NCBI RefSeq assembly: GCF_020073745.1
Contig: NZ_JAIRAU010000035.1
Location: 62,001 to 126,000, forward strand
From: Nannocystis pusilla
GTDB taxonomy: Bacteria; Myxococcota_A; Polyangia; Nannocystales; Nannocystaceae
Reading direction: 5' to 3'
DNA length: 64,000 nt
Below, one piece after another: positions 1 to 11,963 of the stretch; position 1 is the stretch's first letter; each line of letters starts with the position of its first letter. The translations under genes and the position numbers were made by a program. Under the pieces are notes generated by a model. The model was given only the letters and a program-made list of their open reading frames with translations. It was not told the origin of the DNA and did no database searches.

Positions 1-3685
<3,685 letters not shown>

Positions 3686-3770
3686 GGGGCGAGTATGCCA
3701 ACCGACCGCGACCCGCAGGAGGTCGAACGATCACCTCGGGCGCCGCTCGGGCGCCGGGCGGGCGCCCACA

Positions 3771-3790
3771 ACATGTCTTTCGCGACATGT
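3771..3790 (+). repeat. Palindrome family copy, intergenic
   Basis: ACATGTCTTTCGCGACATGT, a near-perfect inverted repeat between the divergent kinase and asd genes. It is about 100 bp from each start, so it could also act as a shared control site. Confidence 0.75.
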
Positions 3791-3873
3791 TCATCGAGAC
3801 ATCTGTCCGACGCCCGTCCGCGCCGGGGCTCCGGGGCCGTCCCGCGGGTCGCGCGCGGGCGGACGACCCGTGT

Positions 3874-3879
3874 TACACT
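3874..3879 (+). promoter_or_regulatory. -10-like hexamer of asd
   Basis: TACACT ends 10 nt before the asd ATG at 3890, with no ribosome site between. No good -35 box is visible. The spacing predicts a leaderless or nearly leaderless mRNA. Confidence 0.45.
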
Positions 3880-3889
3880 CCCGCGCACA

Positions 3890-4921
3890 ATGCGGGTCTG
3901 CATCCTCGGCGCCACCGGCCTCGTCGGCCGCGAGCTGCTCCACCTCATCCCGCGCGCCTGGCCGGGCGCGCAGCTCGCCCTCTTCGCCAGCCGCGACCAG
4001 GAGGTCGAGGTCGACGGCCGCCGCTTCGAGGTCAAGGCGGCGAACGCCCTCGACGCCCTCGACGCGACCGGCGGCGAGCTGGCGTTCGTGGCGCTCGACG
4101 ACGAGCACAGCGCGCGCTACGTGCCGCGGCTGTTGGCGCTCGGCTACCGGGTGATCGACAAGAGCAACGCCTACCGCGGCGACCCTGCGGTCCCGCTGGT
4201 GGCCGCCGGGGTCAACGACGGCCTGGTCGGCGACGAGGTCCGGCTGGTCGCCAACCCCAATTGCACGACCATCCCGCTGACGCTCGCGCTCGCGCCGCTG
4301 CGGCGCCGCTTCGGCATCCGCGGCCTCGCGGTCTCCACCTACCAGGCCATCAGCGGCGCCGGCATCGCCGCCCTCGACCAGTTCCTGCTCGACGCCCAGG
4401 TCGGCTACGCCGCGCAGAACCGCCTGGGTCTCGCCTTCTCGCCCTCGGGGTACGCAGGCAACACCGTCCCGCACAACGGCAAGACCGACGACAGCGGCTT
4501 CTCGGCCGAGGAGCGCAAGCTCATGACCGAGAGCAGCAAGATCCTCGCCTTCGCCGACCTCCCGATCTCCGCCCAGGCCTGCCGCGTCGCCGTCGCCGTC
4601 GGCCACTACGAGCAGGTGTGGCTGACCTGCGAGCGGCCCGTCACCCCCGCCGACGTCGCCGCCGCGTGGGCCGAGGGCCCCTTCCTCCGCGTCGTCCCCA
4701 CGGCCGACGGCGCCGGCCTGTCCGCGCTCGCCTGCGTGCACGAGCGCGACCTCACCCTGGTCGGCCGCGTCCGCGTCGTCCCGCACGACCCCGCCACCGT
4801 GTGCTTCACCGTCGCCGGCGACAACCTGCGCCTCGGCGCCGCCACCAACGCGGTGCGGATCGCCGCGCGCTGGTACCCCGCCGTCGACCCCACCCTCCAG
4901 GCCCCGGGCGACATGCCCTGA
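3890..4921 (+). CDS. asd: Aspartate-semialdehyde dehydrogenase
   Basis: Converts aspartyl phosphate to aspartate semialdehyde with NADPH, in the cytoplasm, at the branch to lysine/diaminopimelate, threonine and methionine. The 343-residue length fits the family. It begins with the NAD(P) loop GATGLVG (residues 7-13). The catalytic Cys is residue 125 in NPNCTT, followed by the QAISGAG substrate motif, an NTVPHNGKT stretch and the late VGHYEQVW motif. The ATG at 3890 is favoured because TACACT lies just upstream and the protein starts directly at the first beta strand; the frame remains open further upstream but that part only mirrors the kinase gene on the other strand. The stop is 7 nt before the phosphofructokinase start, so the two are probably co-transcribed. 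Confidence 0.96.
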   Translation: MRVCILGATGLVGRELLHLIPRAWPGAQLALFASRDQEVEVDGRRFEVKAANALDALDATGGELAFVALDDEHSARYVPRLLALGYRVIDKSNAYRGDPAVPLVAAGVNDGLVGDEVRLVANPNCTTIPLTLALAPLRRRFGIRGLAVSTYQAISGAGIAALDQFLLDAQVGYAAQNRLGLAFSPSGYAGNTVPHNGKTDDSGFSAEERKLMTESSKILAFADLPISAQACRVAVAVGHYEQVWLTCERPVTPADVAAAWAEGPFLRVVPTADGAGLSALACVHERDLTLVGRVRVVPHDPATVCFTVAGDNLRLGAATNAVRIAARWYPAVDPTLQAPGDMP

Positions 4922-4930
4922 AGGACATAT
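4911..4930 (+). repeat. Palindrome family copy across the asd/pfk junction
   Basis: ACATGCCCTGAAGGACATAT. It contains the asd stop, an AAGGA ribosome site and the first two bases of the phosphofructokinase ATG, so the hairpin could hide that start. Confidence 0.7.
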
Positions 4931-6029
4931 GCCCACGACCCCACGCAAGCTGGCCATCGCCACCGGCGGCGGCGACTGCCCCGGCCTCAACGCGGTGATC
5001 CGCGCCGTCGTCCTGCGGGCCCACGCCGCCGGCCTCGAGGTCCTCGGCATCGAGGACGGCCTCAACGGCCTGCTCGAAGGGACAGGTGCCACCGTGCGCG
5101 CGCTGACCCCGATCGAGGTCGCGCCGATCCTCGCGCGCGGCGGCACCGTGCTCGGCACCACCAACCGCTGCAGCCCGTTCGCCTGGCGCGACGGCAAGGC
5201 GCCGCCGCGCGACCGCGGCGACGAGCTGCTGGCGCGGGCCGAGGCGCTCGGCATCGACGTGCTCATCAACGTCGGCGGCGACGGCTCGCAGGCGATCTCG
5301 CTCGAGCTGGCGCGCCGCGGCATGACCGTGATCGGCGTGCCGAAGACCATCGACAACGACCTCGACGCGACCGTCGAGACGTTCGGCTTCGGGACCGCCG
5401 TGCAGGTCGTCACCGACGCGCTCGACCGCCTGCGCACCACCGCCGAGTCGCACGACCGCACCATGATCCTCGAGGTCATGGGCCGTCACGCCGGGTGGAT
5501 CGCCCTGCACAGCGGGATCGCCGGCGGCGCCGACGTCATCCTGATCCCCGAGCTGCCCTACTCGCCGGTCCACGTCGCCCGCGACCTCATGCGCACCCTC
5601 GGCACCGGCCGTCACTTCGCCCTCGTCGTCGTCGCCGAGGGCTGCGCCTGCGTCGGCGGCGAGCTCTCGCACAAGCCGGTCGCCTCCGGCGGGATCGGCC
5701 CCAGCTCGATCCTCGGCGGCGCCGGCCAGCGCGTCGCCGAAGAGATCGCCGCCGTCGTCCCCGAGCTCGAGCTGCGAGTCACCGCGCTGGGTCACATCCA
5801 GCGCGGCGGCACGCCCACCGCCTACGACCGCCTGCTCGCCAGCCGGCTCGGCGTCGAGGCCGTCGAGGCCGCGCTGCGCGGCGAGCGGAGCGTGCTGGTC
5901 TCGTCGCAGCCGCCCGACATCAGGACCGTCCCGCTCGAGCTCGCGGTGAAGAAGATGCGAGCCGTCGACCCCCGCGGTCAGCTCGTCGCCCACGCCCGCG
6001 GGCTTGGCATCAGTTTCGGCGACGCCTGA
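4929..6029 (+). CDS. pfkA: 6-phosphofructokinase (group III type)
   Basis: Phosphorylates fructose 6-phosphate in glycolysis. 366 residues. Motifs seen are the N-terminal ATGGGDCPGLNAVIR phosphate loop, GGTVLGTTNR, GGDGSQ (about 116-121), PKTIDND (about 138-144) with the catalytic Asp, and MGRHAGW. The Gly in GGDGS is typical of ATP-using enzymes, while the Lys of PKTIDND is typical of pyrophosphate-using ones. This combination is known from group III enzymes that are mostly ATP-dependent, so ATP use is likely but not certain. The start has an AAGGA site inside a palindrome copy. A half-copy TGCTCGAAGGGACAGGTGCC at 5071-5090 encodes LLEGTGA and is almost identical to one in the histidine kinase gene at 32847. 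Confidence 0.93.
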   Translation: MPTTPRKLAIATGGGDCPGLNAVIRAVVLRAHAAGLEVLGIEDGLNGLLEGTGATVRALTPIEVAPILARGGTVLGTTNRCSPFAWRDGKAPPRDRGDELLARAEALGIDVLINVGGDGSQAISLELARRGMTVIGVPKTIDNDLDATVETFGFGTAVQVVTDALDRLRTTAESHDRTMILEVMGRHAGWIALHSGIAGGADVILIPELPYSPVHVARDLMRTLGTGRHFALVVVAEGCACVGGELSHKPVASGGIGPSSILGGAGQRVAEEIAAVVPELELRVTALGHIQRGGTPTAYDRLLASRLGVEAVEAALRGERSVLVSSQPPDIRTVPLELAVKKMRAVDPRGQLVAHARGLGISFGDA

Positions 6030-6085
6030 CCCTCGGCGTTGCGGGGTTGCGGGCCGACGCAAGCCGCGCCATCCTCCCGCCTCCC

Positions 6086-6421
6086 ATGGACGGAATCAGT
6101 CAGGCGATCCTCGAGCACGCGGACGGTGCCGGCACGCGCGGTGTGGCGATGGGTCAGCTGGTCGACGCGCTGGTCGGCCGCGGCTACACGGCCGAGGCGA
6201 TCGAGCACGCGATCTGGGCCCTGCTCGGCGCGCGGCGCCTGACCCCGAGCGGCTTCCTGTGCCGCCACCTCCGCCGTCGGGACGCCTTCGGCGAGGTCGT
6301 GCAGACCCGCTGCTACGAGCTGCTGCTCGCCCCCTGGTCGAGCGAGCTCGACCACCAGCTCGACCTCGACCTCGCCGCCGAGAGCGAGATCGACGAAGAC
6401 GAAGACGACCGCGCGCCATGA
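6086..6421 (+). CDS. Small acidic-tailed protein, function unknown
   Basis: 111 residues. The first two thirds look like one compact helical or winged-helix-like domain (GQLVDALVGRGYTAEAIEH, then WALLGARRLTPSGFLCRH), in the style of a small DNA-binding or adaptor fold. The C-terminus is strongly acidic (ESEIDEDEDD). The stop overlaps the start of the DusC-like gene by ATGA, so the two are translationally coupled. I recognise no family. The ATG at 6086 is the only start that gives a sensible N-terminus. Confidence 0.75.
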   Translation: MDGISQAILEHADGAGTRGVAMGQLVDALVGRGYTAEAIEHAIWALLGARRLTPSGFLCRHLRRRDAFGEVVQTRCYELLLAPWSSELDHQLDLDLAAESEIDEDEDDRAP

Positions 6422-7524
6422 CCGTCGGGGCCTGCGAGCGCTTCGTCGCCGACCCTGCCCGGCGCGTCGGCGAAGCTGTCCTCGCGGACATGCGACAGGA
6501 CAGCGCCGCCCGCTGGGCCGCGACCTGGGCCGAGCGCGGCCGCGTCGCCGCCCGCCCCGGCGAGCCCGGCCTCTACCTCGCGCTCGCGCCGATGGACGGC
6601 ATCACCGACGCCGTCTACCGCCGCCTGCTCACCGACCAGTTCGGCGGCCGCAGCGGCATCAGCCTGTGCGTGTCCGAGTTCGTGCGGGTCACCCGCGACC
6701 CCGTGCCCGCCGCGGTGCTGCTGCGCGACGTCCCCGAGCTCGCCCGCGGCGGCCACACCCGCGCCGGCGTCCCCGTGTACGTGCAACTCCTCGGCGGCGA
6801 CCCCGAGCCGCTGGCGGAGACGGCCCGCCGCGCCGCCGAGCTCGGCGCCCCCGGCATCGACCTCAACTTCGGCTGCCCCGCCAAGACCGTCAACAACCAC
6901 GACGGCGGCGCCAGCCTGCTGCGCGCCCCGCAGCGGATCCGTGCCATCGTCGCCGCCGTCCGCGACCGCGTCCCCGAGCACGTCCCCGTCACCGCCAAGG
7001 TCCGCGTCGGCTGGGACTCGAGCGACGGCCTCGAGGAGATCGCCGCCGCCGCCGCCGACGGCGGCGCCGCCTGGCTCACCGTCCACGCCCGCACGCGCAC
7101 CCAGCTCTACCAGCCGCCCGTGCGCTGGCCCGACCTCGCCCGCGCCCGCGCGGCCGTCGACATCCCCGTGGTCGCCAACGGCGACCTGCGTGTCCCCGAG
7201 GACCTGTCCCATTGTGCAGCTCAGAGCTGCTGCCAGGCCTTCATGATCGGCCGCGCGGCCATGGCCCGCCCCGACCTGTTCGCCGTCATCCGCGGCGAGC
7301 GCCACGACGGCCCGCTGCCGCTCGCCGAGCTGGCGGCGATCGTGCGCGACTACCACGCCGCGATGCGCGAGGACGGGCTGGAGCCGGGCCGCGCCGTGGC
7401 CCGGGTCAAGCAGTGGCTGCGCCTGGCCGCCCAGCTCGACCCGCGCGTCGAGCCGCACTTCGCCGCGACCAAGGCCGCCGCCGCCTGGCCGCCGATCGCC
7501 GAACACCTCGACACCATGGCCTAG
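6418..7524 (+). CDS. dusC: tRNA-dihydrouridine synthase, DusC-like
   Basis: FMN enzyme that reduces uridine to dihydrouridine in tRNA. The core starts at LYLALAPMDGITDAVYRRLL. The catalytic Cys is about residue 153 in NFGCPAKTVNNHDGGASLL, a pattern closer to DusC than to DusA or DusB. KVRVGWD, VHARTRTQ and ANGDLRVPED follow, then MIGRAAMARPDLF. 368 residues from ATG 6418; an in-frame ATG at 6490 is also possible and would remove a tail without family resemblance. Palindrome copies at 6474 and 7188 lie in the frame. The second replaces a helix segment without changing its length compared with E. coli DusC as I remember it. The dusC symbol is by motif similarity. Confidence 0.9.
   Translation: MTVGACERFVADPARRVGEAVLADMRQDSAARWAATWAERGRVAARPGEPGLYLALAPMDGITDAVYRRLLTDQFGGRSGISLCVSEFVRVTRDPVPAAVLLRDVPELARGGHTRAGVPVYVQLLGGDPEPLAETARRAAELGAPGIDLNFGCPAKTVNNHDGGASLLRAPQRIRAIVAAVRDRVPEHVPVTAKVRVGWDSSDGLEEIAAAAADGGAAWLTVHARTRTQLYQPPVRWPDLARARAAVDIPVVANGDLRVPEDLSHCAAQSCCQAFMIGRAAMARPDLFAVIRGERHDGPLPLAELAAIVRDYHAAMREDGLEPGRAVARVKQWLRLAAQLDPRVEPHFAATKAAAAWPPIAEHLDTMA
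6474..6493 (+). repeat. Palindrome family copy
   Basis: AGCTGTCCTCGCGGACATGC near the 5' end of the dus gene; includes the alternative ATG at 6490. Confidence 0.8.
7188..7207 (+). repeat. Palindrome family copy
   Basis: GCGTGTCCCCGAGGACCTGT in the dus gene, encoding RVPEDL in the otherwise conserved barrel region. Confidence 0.75.
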
Positions 7525-7580
7525 GCTCGCGACAAAAGTCTCTCGCGGCCTCGCTCGCCGCAGGGCCCGCAGAACCACGT

Positions 7581-7625
7581 AAAAAACCCCGCGCAGGCCG
7601 TGTGTCGAGTCCTGCCTGCGCGGGG
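7581..7625 (-). terminator. Rho-independent terminator
   Basis: A perfect 12-bp stem, CCCCGCGCAGGC at 7587-7598 pairing with 7614-7625, with a 15-nt loop. On the minus strand it is followed by six T (A run at 7581-7586). It ends transcription of the DUF1328 gene and also lies between convergent genes, but on the plus strand no U run follows. Confidence 0.9.
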
Positions 7626-7706
7626 GTGCTGCGTCTGCTTGTCGAACGAGCGGAATTCACGGCCACGGCGCGCCGCAGCGGCGACGCGCACGCGGGCCTG
7701 GAGCCG

Positions 7707-7895
7707 TCACCAGCCGCGGAAGAAGCCGAGGACGAGGGTGACGACCGCGGCGAACAGGAACACCAGGAACAGCATGCGCGCCATCCCGCTGGCGGTGGTC
7801 GCCGCGACCTTCGGGGTCGTGCTGGTATACCCCGAGAACCCGAGCGCTCCGGCCAGGAGCGCGAGCGTCAAGAAGCTGACCGTCCAGATGAGCAT
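7707..7895 (-). CDS. DUF1328 / UPF0391 small membrane protein
   Basis: 62 residues with two hydrophobic helices (LIWTVSFLTLALLAGALGFSG and MARMLFLVFLFAAVVTLVLGFF) joined by a short polar Thr/Ser turn. Length and layout match the YtjA-type DUF1328 family of inner-membrane proteins, whose role is unknown and which are often stress-related. An AAGAG-like site precedes the ATG. It is a single-gene unit closed by the strong terminator about 80 bp downstream. Confidence 0.82.
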   Translation of the reverse strand: MLIWTVSFLTLALLAGALGFSGYTSTTPKVAATTASGMARMLFLVFLFAAVVTLVLGFFRGW

Positions 7896-8230
7896 CTCTT
7901 ACTTCGTCTCGCGGGTTCGCACTTTTCATGAAACGGTCGGCCAGACCTGTCAAGCGCGGTCCTGAACTCGTGGGTAGTCCATCGCACCGGCGCGCGGCGC
8001 GAAGCCCCCTGACGCTTCCTTGATGTTCGAAGCGCCATGCTCCCCGCGCCGTGTCCGATCGGACCTGGCCCCGCGATCCATCGCCGAATCTTCGATCGAC
8101 CGCCGCGTCGGCGCCCGGTCCCGCCGCTCGCCCGGAGTCGTTCGACTGCCTCACGCGAGATGCGGGACGGCGAAACAACATGTCCCATGAGACATGCCTC
8201 GAACACGCGTCGCACCGCGCTCGCCTCTGG
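7896..8230. other. Intergenic region, 335 bp
   Basis: Between the DUF1328 start and the 3' end of the next lipoprotein gene. It holds one palindrome copy at 8178 and no convincing gene. The left part should carry the DUF1328 promoter. Confidence 0.6.
8178..8197 (+). repeat. Palindrome family copy, intergenic
   Basis: ACATGTCCCATGAGACATGC, about 35 bp downstream of the lipoprotein gene's stop. Confidence 0.8.
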
Positions 8231-9385
8231 TCACGACCAGTCCTCGGTGTACCCGTGGACCTCGAACGCCGCCCCGCGCTCGCGCTCGCAGGTGATCTCG
8301 AACCCGATCCGGCCGAGCGGGTCCAGGGGGCTCTGCGGCGCGAAGTCGAGGTTCTCGACGAGGACGCCGCACACGCCGGCGATGGACTCGGGGAACAGCA
8401 CGCCGAGGCTGGTGCCCACCCCGGTGGGGCTGAAGCCGCCGCGAGCCATCGTCAACGACATGACATCGTCCTGCACGAACGGTTGGCCGTCGAGCTCGCC
8501 CTCGACGCGGAGCAGGAGCGCCAGTCCGGCGCGGGAGCTGGCCAGGCGCTCGAGGTTCTGCAGCTCGAACCTGAAGGTGCCGCGCGCCGTGTCCACCGTC
8601 CAGCGCCGGATCGGCACCTCACCGAAATCGCAGGGAGCGAGCTCGATGCCGATCCCCTGCGGCTGCGCCACATCGCCGATCGAGCACGCGTCGACCGCCG
8701 TGTTGTCGCAGGCGACGAGGACCTGGAAGTCCTGCGCCTCCTCCGGCGTGGACGGCGGCCGCAGAACCAACGTCTCTTGCCCGTCCGGGACGCCGGCGAT
8801 CCCGACGCGCAAGAACGCCGCGCTGAGCGGCGCGCTCTCACTCGTCGGTGTCCTCGCCGGCGACATCCAGACCAGCCCGGGCGCCTCGGCTCCCCACAGG
8901 TCGCGATCCGCGACGGCCGCCCAGTTCCCACCGCCGAACGCGTGCACCCCCGACTTCACATTCGGAAACTCGATGGTCGCGCCGAGCTCGATGTCCGCCC
9001 CCGAGGGCGGCCCTCCCTGCAACATCCCGTCTTCGTCGGCCGGCCATACGACGCGCGGCCCGAGCTCGTGCTCACCGGCAGGCACCTCGAGCCGGGCATT
9101 GAGCGCGAATGCCTCGGGCACGCTCGTCGAGACATGCGAGTTCGCGCAGAGCGACAGCGCCTCGGGGACCACGACCCGCACACCCGAAGGGTGGCCCGTC
9201 GGGTCGTCGGCGGTGCTGGTCGCGGACTCGGACCCGCCGCTCGACGTCGTACCGTCCGTCGAATTCTGCCCCGACGTATCGTCGCCGCAGGCGAGCAAGA
9301 CAGCGGCGAACAAGCCCGAGATCGTGGCACGGGCTCCGACCAGAACGCGCTCGGCGGTAGAGGGAGCATGCATCGAGCCCGGCAT
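8231..9385 (-). CDS. Surface lipoprotein, function unknown
   Basis: 384 residues. A hydrophobic signal ends in the lipobox LLAC with Cys33, followed by a linker rich in Asp, Ser, Thr and Gly, which is the usual style of lipoproteins in this window. The remainder is a beta-rich domain of about 300 residues with scattered Cys (ACDNTAVDACSIG, APCDFG, AGVCGVL, FEITCERE) that may form disulfides. The ATG at 9385 is supported by TAGGGT ending 9 nt upstream. No known domain recognised. It stands alone, with the CapA-like gene upstream on the same strand about 130 bp away. Confidence 0.8.
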   Translation of the reverse strand: MPGSMHAPSTAERVLVGARATISGLFAAVLLACGDDTSGQNSTDGTTSSGGSESATSTADDPTGHPSGVRVVVPEALSLCANSHVSTSVPEAFALNARLEVPAGEHELGPRVVWPADEDGMLQGGPPSGADIELGATIEFPNVKSGVHAFGGGNWAAVADRDLWGAEAPGLVWMSPARTPTSESAPLSAAFLRVGIAGVPDGQETLVLRPPSTPEEAQDFQVLVACDNTAVDACSIGDVAQPQGIGIELAPCDFGEVPIRRWTVDTARGTFRFELQNLERLASSRAGLALLLRVEGELDGQPFVQDDVMSLTMARGGFSPTGVGTSLGVLFPESIAGVCGVLVENLDFAPQSPLDPLGRIGFEITCERERGAAFEVHGYTEDWS

Positions 9386-9514
9386 CGAGGGCGGACCCTA
9401 TCACGCTTCTTCTTCGTCTTCAGATCGCGCCGACGCCAGTCGAGCACCCAATCGCCTGTCTCGCTGACGAACCACGATGTGCTCGTCCGCGGGGAGGTCC
9501 AGGGCTGCGAGCCT

Positions 9515-10738
9515 TCAATTCCCCGCCGCGCAGCTCCGGCGCAGCACCAGGTCCTCGCCGCTCGCCTCGAGCGTCGTCTCGAGCGCCTCGCTGAGCGTCC
9601 GCATGCGCGTCCGCACGATCTTGCCGAGCCCGCCGGTCGCGGGGACCGGGTGCTTGCTCGGCGTGCGTTTGATATAGGCCGGGTGGAACGTCAGCGCCTC
9701 GAGGCACGACGTCGCGGTGAAGCGCGCCCGCAGCACCCCCGTGAGTCGGGGGATCTCGTTCGTGTTCTCGAACAAGAAATTGCCGAGCGAGTACGCGATC
9801 GCTCCCTCGCCGTACTTCTCGATGCCCTGCAGCACGTGCGGGTGGTGCCCGACCACCAGATGCGCCCCGCGGTCGAGCAGCGCCCGCGCCTGGTTCTGCT
9901 GGTGGCGCCCCGGCGCGTCGGCGTACTCCTCGCCCCAGTGCACGAACACAATGATTAAATCGTGGGTCGGCTTGGCGGCGTCGATGAGCGGGCCGAGCGT
10001 CGCGGTGAATTCGTTCGTCGACAGGAACGGCAGCTCCGGCGTGCCCGCGAACTGCGGCGCGTTGCGGCGCGACGTCACCGCCAGCAGCCCGATCTTCCAC
10101 CCGCGGCGCTCGATCGTCTCGACGCGGAACACCGGCGGCTCGCTGCGCGACGCGCCGAGCGGCAAGATCCCCAGCTCCTCGAGGATCTTCGGCGACTGCA
10201 GCAGCCCCTCCGCGCGCTGGTCGAACGAGTGATTGTTGGCCAGGCTCACCGCCGTGAACCCGCCGTCGACCAGGTGCTGCGCCATCGCCTTCGACGCCCC
10301 GAACGCGAACTTCGCCCCGATCGGGCTCTTCGCCGGCAGCTCGTACACCAGCGGCGTCTCGAGGTTGCCGATCAGCACGTCGCTGCGCATCGTCGCCAGG
10401 ATGTCGTCGAACGGCCGCTCGCCCTCGCCGACGATCGGGTCGAAGCCCGTCGTGCGATAGCGGCCGAAGATGATGTCGCCGACGAACGTCAGCTCGATCG
10501 GCTCGCGCAGCGGCGGGCTCGCCACCGTCGCCGCCGGCTTCGCCTCGGCCGCCAGCTCCGCCTCGGGTTCGGGCGCCGCGTCCTTCACGGCCGGCTCGCG
10601 GCTGTCCTCCGGGACAGGTGACTGCACCACCGGCGGCAGCGTCGGCTGGGCCGCCGTCGCGCTGTCGCGCCCCGCTCCCGAGCACGCCGCGAGGCCGAGG
10701 ACAGCGAGGGCGAGGGCGACTCGGACGGCTCCGAACAC
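9515..10738 (-). CDS. CapA-family lipoprotein phosphoesterase
   Basis: 407 residues. A lipoprotein signal ends at Cys19 (LGLAAC), then a Pro/Glu/Ala linker, then a CapA / PGA-synthesis metallophosphatase-like domain: ELTFVGDIIFGR, DVLIGNLETPLV, FTAVSLANNHSFD, LIIVFVHWGEEY and LVVGHHPHVLQGIE, with YSLGNFLFEN near the end. Known relatives act at the cell envelope on polyglutamate or polysaccharide; the substrate here is unknown. The GTG at 10738 has TAACTC ending 9 nt upstream. A palindrome copy lies in the linker at 10600. Confidence 0.88.
   Translation of the reverse strand: MFGAVRVALALAVLGLAACSGAGRDSATAAQPTLPPVVQSPVPEDSREPAVKDAAPEPEAELAAEAKPAATVASPPLREPIELTFVGDIIFGRYRTTGFDPIVGEGERPFDDILATMRSDVLIGNLETPLVYELPAKSPIGAKFAFGASKAMAQHLVDGGFTAVSLANNHSFDQRAEGLLQSPKILEELGILPLGASRSEPPVFRVETIERRGWKIGLLAVTSRRNAPQFAGTPELPFLSTNEFTATLGPLIDAAKPTHDLIIVFVHWGEEYADAPGRHQQNQARALLDRGAHLVVGHHPHVLQGIEKYGEGAIAYSLGNFLFENTNEIPRLTGVLRARFTATSCLEALTFHPAYIKRTPSKHPVPATGGLGKIVRTRMRTLSEALETTLEASGEDLVLRRSCAAGN
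10600..10619 (+). repeat. Palindrome family copy
   Basis: GGCTGTCCTCCGGGACAGGT in the linker of the CapA-like gene; the complement encodes SPVPEDSRE. Confidence 0.85.
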
Positions 10739-10860
10739 GGCGCGCGCGAGTTACGCCCAAACCCTCGTCCGACGCAAGAGTTCGGCGCACCCGGTGCGTT
10801 GGCGACCCTGCGCCGCGACGGTCCGCGTTCGCGCCCGCGACCTGCTGAACGCTGGGCGTC

Positions 10861-11757
10861 ATGGCAGCCCCACGTCCCCCGGGCCTCGCGCTCGCCGACG
10901 CGCGCGGGACCGTCGCCCCTCGCAGCGGCGCCAGTGTCGCGTCGGCCGTCGCATTCGCGCTAGCGACCTGCAACGCCTCCCGGCCCCCCGCGACGACCGG
11001 CGCCTCGGCCGCGTCCGTGTCCGCCGGCACCACCGACGACGATTGGATCGACGCCCCCACGACCACGAGCGGCGGAAGTGGATGCGCCCGCCCGGACCTC
11101 GGCGACCGCCGCTGCGACGTCTATCTTTTTATAGATGGCTGTCCCGAAGGACAGAAGTGCGTGTGGAGCCGCGGCGACGGCGTGAGCTACTGGACCGAGA
11201 ACCGCTGCGTCCCGCTCGCGGACGACCCCCTGCCCCTCGGCGCCGCGTGCACGCCCGGGTGCAACAGCACTGCCTGGGCCGACGACCGCTGCGACCTCGG
11301 CCTCGAGTGCTACGGCGGCCGGTGCGTGCCGCTCTGCGCCGGCGCGCCCGCCGAGCCGACCTGTCCCGAAGGACTGGTCGCCGAGAATTTCTCCAATGGC
11401 TGGTGTCACTGCCTCGCCCCCTGCCACCCCCTGGTGCAGGACTGCGGGCCCGGCGATCGCTGCTTGCCCGGCCTCGGCAGCAGCGGGACCTTCGTCTGTT
11501 CGCCCGATCGCTCCGGCGCCGCGGATCAGGAGCGGGACCCCTGCGAATACGCCGACGGCTGCGACCCCGGCCTGATGTGCGTCGATCCGTCCCTCGCCGC
11601 CGAGTGCGACCAGGCCGCGGCCGGCTGCTGTCTGCCGTTCTGTAGCGTCACCGCCGGCGATTGCCACGGCCAGGATCAGCAGTGCCTCCCGTGGTACGAG
11701 CACACCACGGCCCCTCCCGGTTACGACGACGTCGGCGTGTGCGGCATCCCGCCGTGA
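10861..11757 (+). CDS. Cys-rich surface lipoprotein, function unknown
   Basis: 298 residues with a probable lipobox ALATC (Cys37), a Thr/Ser linker (SAGTTDDDW, TTTSGGSG) and then about 220 residues with some 26 Cys in short EGF- or Dickkopf-like blocks (CPEGQKCV, CVPLCAG, GWCHCLAPC, CGPGDRCLPG, GCDPGLMC). Such disulfide-rich proteins are common and uncharacterised in myxobacteria. Two of the CPEG motifs are encoded exactly by palindrome copies (11137 and 11359), so a DNA-level repeat has been used as, or fits, a protein motif. The first ATG is used; the signal is long but acceptable. Confidence 0.8.
   Translation: MAAPRPPGLALADARGTVAPRSGASVASAVAFALATCNASRPPATTGASAASVSAGTTDDDWIDAPTTTSGGSGCARPDLGDRRCDVYLFIDGCPEGQKCVWSRGDGVSYWTENRCVPLADDPLPLGAACTPGCNSTAWADDRCDLGLECYGGRCVPLCAGAPAEPTCPEGLVAENFSNGWCHCLAPCHPLVQDCGPGDRCLPGLGSSGTFVCSPDRSGAADQERDPCEYADGCDPGLMCVDPSLAAECDQAAAGCCLPFCSVTAGDCHGQDQQCLPWYEHTTAPPGYDDVGVCGIPP
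11137..11156 (+). repeat. Palindrome family copy
   Basis: GGCTGTCCCGAAGGACAGAA encodes GCPEGQK in the Cys-rich lipoprotein. An AT-rich patch (CTTTTTATAGAT) is directly upstream. Confidence 0.8.
11359..11378 (+). repeat. Palindrome family copy
   Basis: ACCTGTCCCGAAGGACTGGT encodes TCPEGLV in the same lipoprotein. Confidence 0.8.
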
Positions 11758-11951
11758 CCGGCGCTCGCCTCATGCCCTCCCTCTCGTCACTCGCACGACC
11801 CGAGCACCTGCGAGACGGCGCTCGTGTTCACCGCGCGGCGCGTGCGGCGTCCCGCCACGAGTCGCAGCGACGCCCGCGCTGTTCGACCCCCGCGGCGAAC
11901 GCGGCAGTCCTGGCCGACCCCTCGCGTCTCCCGTCCGCCGCCGCCCTTCGC

Positions 11952-11957
11952 TACACT
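11952..11957 (+). promoter_or_regulatory. -10-like hexamer of the 11964 gene
   Basis: TACACT ends 6 nt before the GTG start at 11964, the position expected for a leaderless mRNA. The same hexamer precedes asd. Confidence 0.45.
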
Positions 11958-11963
11958 GCGCCC

